The translations under genes and the position numbers were made by a program. A stretch of 9,797 bases of DNA from Trueperaceae bacterium (lineage in GTDB: Bacteria > Deinococcota > Deinococci > Deinococcales > Trueperaceae), in contig JAGXHO010000238.1 of the NCBI GenBank assembly GCA_024636105.1, positions 1 through 9,797 on the forward strand, in the 5' to 3' direction. The notes below the pieces were generated by a model. The model made no database searches. It worked only from the letters and a program-made list of their open reading frames with translations, and was not told the DNA's origin. Of this stretch, positions 6,547 to 9,797 are shown piece by piece. Position 1 is the stretch's first letter. The number at the start of each line of letters is the position of its first letter.

Positions 6547-7016
6547 CAGATCCCCTGGACCGACTTGTACTCTTCGAGCTGCTCGGCCGTGTAGAGCTGC
6601 ATGAACTCGATCTCGATGCCGCCGACGTCCTGCTCGAGGAAGGCGACCCAGCCCTCGGGGTGCACGTGGCTCCCCTTGACCTTGCAGGCCGCGCACTCCT
6701 TGAGGGTCGCGCCGTTCGCCTGCGCTTCGGCGAGCGCCGCGTCGATGTCCGCGACCGCGTAGCAGATGTGGTGCAGCCCTTCGCCGCCGCGCTCGCGGAT
6801 CCACTTGGCGAAGCGGCCGTCCGGGTCCATCGACTGCGAGATCTGGTACTCGACGCCGCCCAGCCAGAAGAGCGCGACGAGGTTGCGCGACTTCTCGAAG
6901 CGGGTGACGGTGACCGAGGCGTCGACGCCGAGGAGCTTCTGGTAGGTGGCGAGGGTGGCCTCGACGTCGTTGACGGCGAACGACATGTGTTGGACCTTCT
7001 GGACTTGGATGCTCAT
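6546..7016 (-). CDS. VOC-family protein, methylmalonyl-CoA epimerase/glyoxalase-like
   Basis: 156-residue vicinal-oxygen-chelate protein made of two beta-alpha-beta-beta-beta modules (about 6-62 and 79-141). Module 1 begins VQHMSFAVNDVEAT with His10; module 2 begins LHHICYAVADIDAAL with His83; the closing strand GGIEIEFMQ carries Glu137. These match the metal ligands of the family, with Glu56 or Gln58 in GVEYQIS as the probable fourth. GSHVHPEGWVAFLEQDVGG resembles the end of methylmalonyl-CoA epimerases, but the match is too general to assign that reaction; isomerases, lyases and dioxygenases share the fold. The ATG has the strongest binding site in the window (AAGGAGA, 7024-7030) and follows a 91-nt gap, so this gene probably begins a new translational unit. 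It overlaps the short aminotransferase-like gene by one base. Confidence 0.88.
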   Translation of the reverse strand: MSIQVQKVQHMSFAVNDVEATLATYQKLLGVDASVTVTRFEKSRNLVALFWLGGVEYQISQSMDPDGRFAKWIRERGGEGLHHICYAVADIDAALAEAQANGATLKECAACKVKGSHVHPEGWVAFLEQDVGGIEIEFMQLYTAEQLEEYKSVQGI

Positions 7017-7023
7017 GGGCGGA

Positions 7024-7030
7024 TCTCCTT
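7024..7030 (-). promoter_or_regulatory. strong ribosome binding site of the VOC gene
   Basis: AAGGAGA on the minus strand lies 7 nt before ATG 7016. It is the best Shine-Dalgarno match in the window and follows the longest intergenic gap, consistent with independent translation initiation of the downstream half of the cluster. Confidence 0.75.
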
Positions 7031-7107
7031 CGCGCGGGTGCGTGCGGGTTCGGGGGTTCGTGGGGCGTCGATGGGGTGGGGCGACGGGGCGCTTCGTCGG
7101 GGCGGGC
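7031..7107 (-). other. C-rich, G-poor intercistronic segment (possible rut-like leader)
   Basis: Read as transcript (minus strand), these 77 bases contain 45 C, 17 G, 13 A and only 2 U. Most of it cannot pair with itself; the only stem found is a 5-bp CGACG/CGTCG near the RidA stop (7082-7099). C-rich, G-poor unstructured RNA is typical of Rho loading sites, so conditional termination or polarity between the upstream and downstream halves of the cluster is possible. No -35/-10 promoter match was seen. Confidence 0.35.
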
Positions 7108-7494
7108 TCACGGGAACACCGCCACGACCTCGACCTCGACCTTCACGCCGGCACCGAGGCGCACGATCAAGCCCGTGTGCGCCGGTCGGTGGTCGCCGAA
7201 GAACGCCTGCCGCGCTCGGCCGACGACCGCGCCGTCTTCGGGGTCGACGAGGTACGTGGTGACCTTGACGACGTACTCGCGCCGCGCGCCCGCGGCCGCC
7301 AGGACCGCGCCGAGGTTTGCGAAGACCACCTCGGCCTGCGCGGCGGCGTCGCCGGGCGCGACGAGGGCACCGTCAGCGTCCCGCGCCACCTGCCCGGCCA
7401 CGTACAGCGTGTTGCCCGCGCGCACGGCGTGCGCGTACGTCCCGGGTACGTAGATCCCGGCGGGCTCGATGGTGGTGTGGGGGGAATCGGCCAT
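7108..7494 (-). CDS. RidA (YjgF/YER057c/UK114)-family protein lacking the deaminase arginine
   Basis: 128-residue single-domain Rid protein. Canonical RidA hydrolyses 2-aminoacrylate and other enamine/imine intermediates released by PLP enzymes. Family features are LYVAGQVARDADG (30-42), the amphipathic helix around 50-69, YVVKVTTYLVDPED (74-87) and the final strand VKVEVEVVAVF (117-127). The segment that carries the imine-binding arginine in RidA (PARSC in E. coli) reads PAHTG, with His106 in that position. This suggests one of the Rid subgroups without the arginine, whose activity is different or unknown. The gene starts 3 nt after the amidohydrolase stop with GGAGGG at 7502-7507. Trimeric cytosolic assembly is expected from the family. 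Neighbouring aminotransferase genes fit a role with imines or a related acyl/enol intermediate. Confidence 0.9.
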   Translation of the reverse strand: MADSPHTTIEPAGIYVPGTYAHAVRAGNTLYVAGQVARDADGALVAPGDAAAQAEVVFANLGAVLAAAGARREYVVKVTTYLVDPEDGAVVGRARQAFFGDHRPAHTGLIVRLGAGVKVEVEVVAVFP

Positions 7495-7497
7495 GGG

Positions 7498-8751
7498 TCA
7501 GCCCTCCATCGGACGGCCGGCGAGGTAGGTGCGCAGGCGCGTCCGGTCCTGAAGCACCCGAACGTCGTCGGTCGGGTCGCCGTCGACGAGCAGCAGGTCG
7601 GCGGGCGCGCCCGTGCGGACGACGCCCCCCTCGAGCCCCAGCAGGCGCGCGCCGACCGACGTGGCCGACTCGAGCGCAGCGAGGGGCGAGAGCCCGCCGT
7701 GTACCAGGAGCTCGAGCTCGCGCGCGCTCATGGAGCCGTGCGGCAGCATGAAGCCGGCGTCGGTGCCGACCGCGATCGGCGCGCCGGCGCGGCGGACGCG
7801 CTCGAGGCTCGCCCACTTGTCGGCGCGGGCGCGTTCAGCCCACGCCCAACTTGCGGCCGAGCCGCCGAGCAGCTCGCGATCGATCTCGAAGTTGCGCTCG
7901 TTGACCAGTAGCGTCGGCACGTACGTGGTGCCGCGCGCCGCCATCAGGTCGGCGGTGCGCTCGTCGATCCAGTGGCCGTGCTCGACGCTGTCGAGGCCGG
8001 CCTCGACCGCCATCGCGACGCTCGGACCCCCCGACGTGTGGGCCGCCACGTGGCGCTCGAGGCGGTGCGCCTCGTCGATGGCGGCCGCCACCTCGGCGTC
8101 CGTCATCTCTTGCTTGTACGGGTGCTCTAGGTCGCGCGTCGAGCCGCCGCAGAGGTTGATCTTGATGCAGTCGGCGCCGCGCTTGACCTGCTCGCGGACG
8201 CCGACGCGGAAGGCCTCCGGGCCGTCGCAGGCGGCGACGTGGTCGGTGAGCCGGACGTGGTCCGCCCAACCCCCCTTGTCCATGTGGCCGCCGGTCACGC
8301 TCAGCCCCATCCCGCAGGCGACGACGCGCGGACCGGCGACCCAGCCGGCGCGGATCGCGTCCCGTAGGTCGATGACGACGGCGCCCGGGGCGTGCAGGTC
8401 GCGGACCGCCGTGAAGCCCCAGCGCAGCGTCTCGGCTGCGTGCGCCGCCGCGCGGAGCGCAAGCGCGGGGTAGCTGAGGCCGGCGTCCGCGAGGCGGTAG
8501 GCGCGGGGGTCGGAGTCGCCGTCGTACGCCAGGTGCACGTGGGCGTCGACCATTCCGGGCATCAGCGTGGCACCGGGCGCGTCGACGACCGTGCGCTCGG
8601 CCAGGTCGGCAACGCCGTCGGGCGATCCCACGTACGCGATGCGGCCATGCTCCACCACGACGACGACGCCGTGCCGGACCTCGCCGTCCGCGCCCACCAC
8701 GACACGCGCGGGCCGGAAGACGGTGGGCGCCGGCGCCGGCGCTCGGCTCAC
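7498..8751 (-). CDS. amidohydrolase-family metal-dependent hydrolase (Xaa-dipeptidase/imidazolonepropionase-like)
   Basis: 417-residue cytosolic hydrolase of the amidohydrolase superfamily (PF01979). A small beta-sandwich (about 10-65 and 380-415) flanks a TIM barrel. Metal and catalytic residues are visible: H71 and H73 in DAHVHL, K197 in CIKINLCGG (probable carboxylated bridging lysine), H238 in VAAHTSGG, H258 in SVEHGHWID, and D331 in VGTDAG. This arrangement is shared with the dipeptidase clade that splits Xaa-Arg, Xaa-Lys or Xaa-Pro dipeptides and with related imidazolonepropionase-like enzymes. The substrate is unknown, but a dipeptide, N-acyl amino acid or lactam would suit its peptidase neighbours. 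Start GTG 8751 overlaps the M20 stop in a 4-nt GTGA; sequence further upstream in this frame is the M20 gene. A recognisable binding site is weak (GCGAG), so coupling is likely. Active-site residues are complete. Confidence 0.92.
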   Translation of the reverse strand: MSRAPAPAPTVFRPARVVVGADGEVRHGVVVVVEHGRIAYVGSPDGVADLAERTVVDAPGATLMPGMVDAHVHLAYDGDSDPRAYRLADAGLSYPALALRAAAHAAETLRWGFTAVRDLHAPGAVVIDLRDAIRAGWVAGPRVVACGMGLSVTGGHMDKGGWADHVRLTDHVAACDGPEAFRVGVREQVKRGADCIKINLCGGSTRDLEHPYKQEMTDAEVAAAIDEAHRLERHVAAHTSGGPSVAMAVEAGLDSVEHGHWIDERTADLMAARGTTYVPTLLVNERNFEIDRELLGGSAASWAWAERARADKWASLERVRRAGAPIAVGTDAGFMLPHGSMSARELELLVHGGLSPLAALESATSVGARLLGLEGGVVRTGAPADLLLVDGDPTDDVRVLQDRTRLRTYLAGRPMEG

Positions 8752-9797
8752 GCGGGCGTCTCGCCGCGGCGGGCGAAGCCCGGGGGGGTGGGTTGGGGCG
8801 GGCTCTCGCTCGCGCCGAACGCGTGCATGATCGCCGCGGCGTACTTGATGCCCTGGAGGTAGGAGTCGACGGTCACGTTCTCGTCGGGCGCGTGCAGGTT
8901 CGCGCCGGGGTTGGCGAACCCGGTCAGCACGCACGGGATCCAGACGTGGCGCAGGATCGTCCCCTCCGCCGAGACGCCGTTGACGATCGGCTTCTCGCCG
9001 TACACCAACGTCGCGGCCTCGACGACCGCCTCGGCCATCGGCTCCTTGGCCGAGATCTTGTACGGTGGCTCGGCGCGCTCCTTGCTCTCGATCTCGATGT
9101 GGCCGAACCCGTGCCGGTCGAGGTGGCGACGCAGTTTGGCGATCGCGTCCCCCTGCTGCATGCCCGGGATCAGCCGGAAGTCCATCTTGGCGCGCGCCTC
9201 GTTCGGGACGATGGTCTTGGAGCCCTTGCCGGTGTACCCGGCGACGAGGCCAGCGATGTTGGCCGTGGGTTCGTAGGTGCGCGCGTAGTGGGCGTCGACG
9301 CCGTCGCGCCCGAGCGCGAAGGACTCGATGCCCCACTCGCGCTTCATCGCCTCGGTGTCGACGCGCTCCGCCTTCTCCTCGAGCTCAGCCCAGTCCTCGG
9401 GTTGGAGCTGGTAGATGCCGTCGGTCCAGCGGTCGATCAAGATCCGGCGCTGGTCGTCCAGGATCGTGTTGAGTGCGCGCACGAGGTCCCAGACGGGGGT
9501 CGGCACGAGCGGGAAGTTGAGCGAGTGGATGTCGGCGTTGGCGCCGCGCGCCACCAGCTCGACGAACAGCACCGACTTGAGCCCCAGATCGACGTCGGGG
9601 AGCTCGGTCGCGGTGTCCATCGGGCCGTCGAGGCAGTGCATGCCGTCGGCCTCGAGCAGCGCGGTGTTCTGCTCGACCCAGGGACCGAGATGGAGGCTGC
9701 CGATCTCCTCCTCGCCCTCGATGATGAACTTGAGGTTGACCGGCAGTTCGCCTTGCACCGCGAGGAACGCCTTCGCCGCCTTGTTGAAGGCGAGCAC
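8748..9797 (-). CDS. M20-family metallopeptidase (5' end outside the window)
   Basis: The C-terminal 349 residues of an M20 peptidase/deacylase (ArgE/DapE/CPG2/carnosinase type), which hydrolyses dipeptides or N-acyl amino acids with two metal ions. Visible parts: EGEEEIGS (27-34) with the general base and a metal-ligand Glu (E30, E31); the inserted dimerisation domain from about residue 75 to 205, with RGANADIHS (84-92) and KTIVPNEARAKMDFRLIPG (194-212); and the C-terminal metal ligand H302 in LHAPDEN. The HxD motif and bridging Asp of the first 100-130 residues lie beyond the right edge. The GTG at the window edge is not a credible start. The tail after residue 330 is Pro/Arg/Gly-rich and looks like a low-complexity extension. 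The TGA overlaps the amidohydrolase GTG. Confidence 0.93.
   Translation of the reverse strand: MLAFNKAAKAFLAVQGELPVNLKFIIEGEEEIGSLHLGPWVEQNTALLEADGMHCLDGPMDTATELPDVDLGLKSVLFVELVARGANADIHSLNFPLVPTPVWDLVRALNTILDDQRRILIDRWTDGIYQLQPEDWAELEEKAERVDTEAMKREWGIESFALGRDGVDAHYARTYEPTANIAGLVAGYTGKGSKTIVPNEARAKMDFRLIPGMQQGDAIAKLRRHLDRHGFGHIEIESKERAEPPYKISAKEPMAEAVVEAATLVYGEKPIVNGVSAEGTILRHVWIPCVLTGFANPGANLHAPDENVTVDSYLQGIKYAAAIMHAFGASESPPQPTPPGFARRGETPA

Noticed and set aside
6546..7016. Assigning the VOC protein as methylmalonyl-CoA epimerase
   Set aside because: The resemblance is at fold and motif level only, and no mutase or carboxylase genes are nearby, so a gene symbol would be overprediction.
6946..7911. 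321-codon plus-strand frame across the RidA/VOC gap, which could have been a gene filling the 91-nt spacer
   Set aside because: Low-complexity Arg/Gly/Ala-rich translation, mostly antisense to RidA and the amidohydrolase, with no plausible binding site or motif.
9794..9797. GTG at the right edge as the start of the M20 gene
   Set aside because: The frame enters in the middle of the catalytic domain, just before the EGEEEIGS motif; the HxD region must lie outside the window.

Overview
The window is very GC-rich bacterial DNA with strongly GC-biased third codon positions, almost no intergenic space and frequent GTG/TTG starts. The phylum cannot be fixed from the sequence. Chloroflexota, Deinococcota and Actinomycetota would all fit, and DUF4438 homologues are known to me from Thermotoga-like bacteria. 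No RNA genes, mobile elements, CRISPR arrays or long repeats were seen.

Layout: ten genes, all on the minus strand, form one unidirectional cluster from the right edge (upstream) to the left edge (downstream). In order of transcription they are: an M20-family metallopeptidase (5' end beyond the window), a binuclear-metal amidohydrolase of the imidazolonepropionase/Xaa-dipeptidase kind, a RidA-family protein, a VOC (glyoxalase/methylmalonyl-CoA epimerase-like) protein, a short aminotransferase-like protein without the PLP lysine, a complete class I/II aminotransferase, two tandem DUF4438 proteins, an Ldh_2-type (malate/L-lactate/ureidoglycolate dehydrogenase) NAD(P)-dependent oxidoreductase, and an M14 zinc carboxypeptidase. 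Four junctions are 4-nt overlaps (GTGA, GTGA, TTGA, ATGA), two are 1-nt overlaps (TGATG), and one is a 3-nt gap. Only two gaps are larger: 34 nt before the first DUF4438 gene and 91 nt before the VOC gene. A perfect 14-bp hairpin closes the cluster at the left edge, where 13 codons of a convergent plus-strand gene may also be present.

How the genes may work together (inference): three metallohydrolases (M20, amidohydrolase, M14) could release an amino acid from a peptide or amide. The aminotransferase would convert it to a 2-oxo acid, the Ldh_2 enzyme would reduce or oxidise the oxo/hydroxy acid or cyclic imine, and RidA and VOC proteins would handle reactive or CoA/oxo intermediates. The two DUF4438 proteins have no known function and sit in the middle of the cluster. 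The most striking features are two adjacent paralogue pairs (aminotransferase plus Lys-less short aminotransferase, and DUF4438 A plus B). In each pair one member keeps plausible functional residues and the other has lost them, which suggests heteromeric enzymes in an uncharacterised amino-acid or peptide catabolic pathway. The substrate cannot be read from the sequence.
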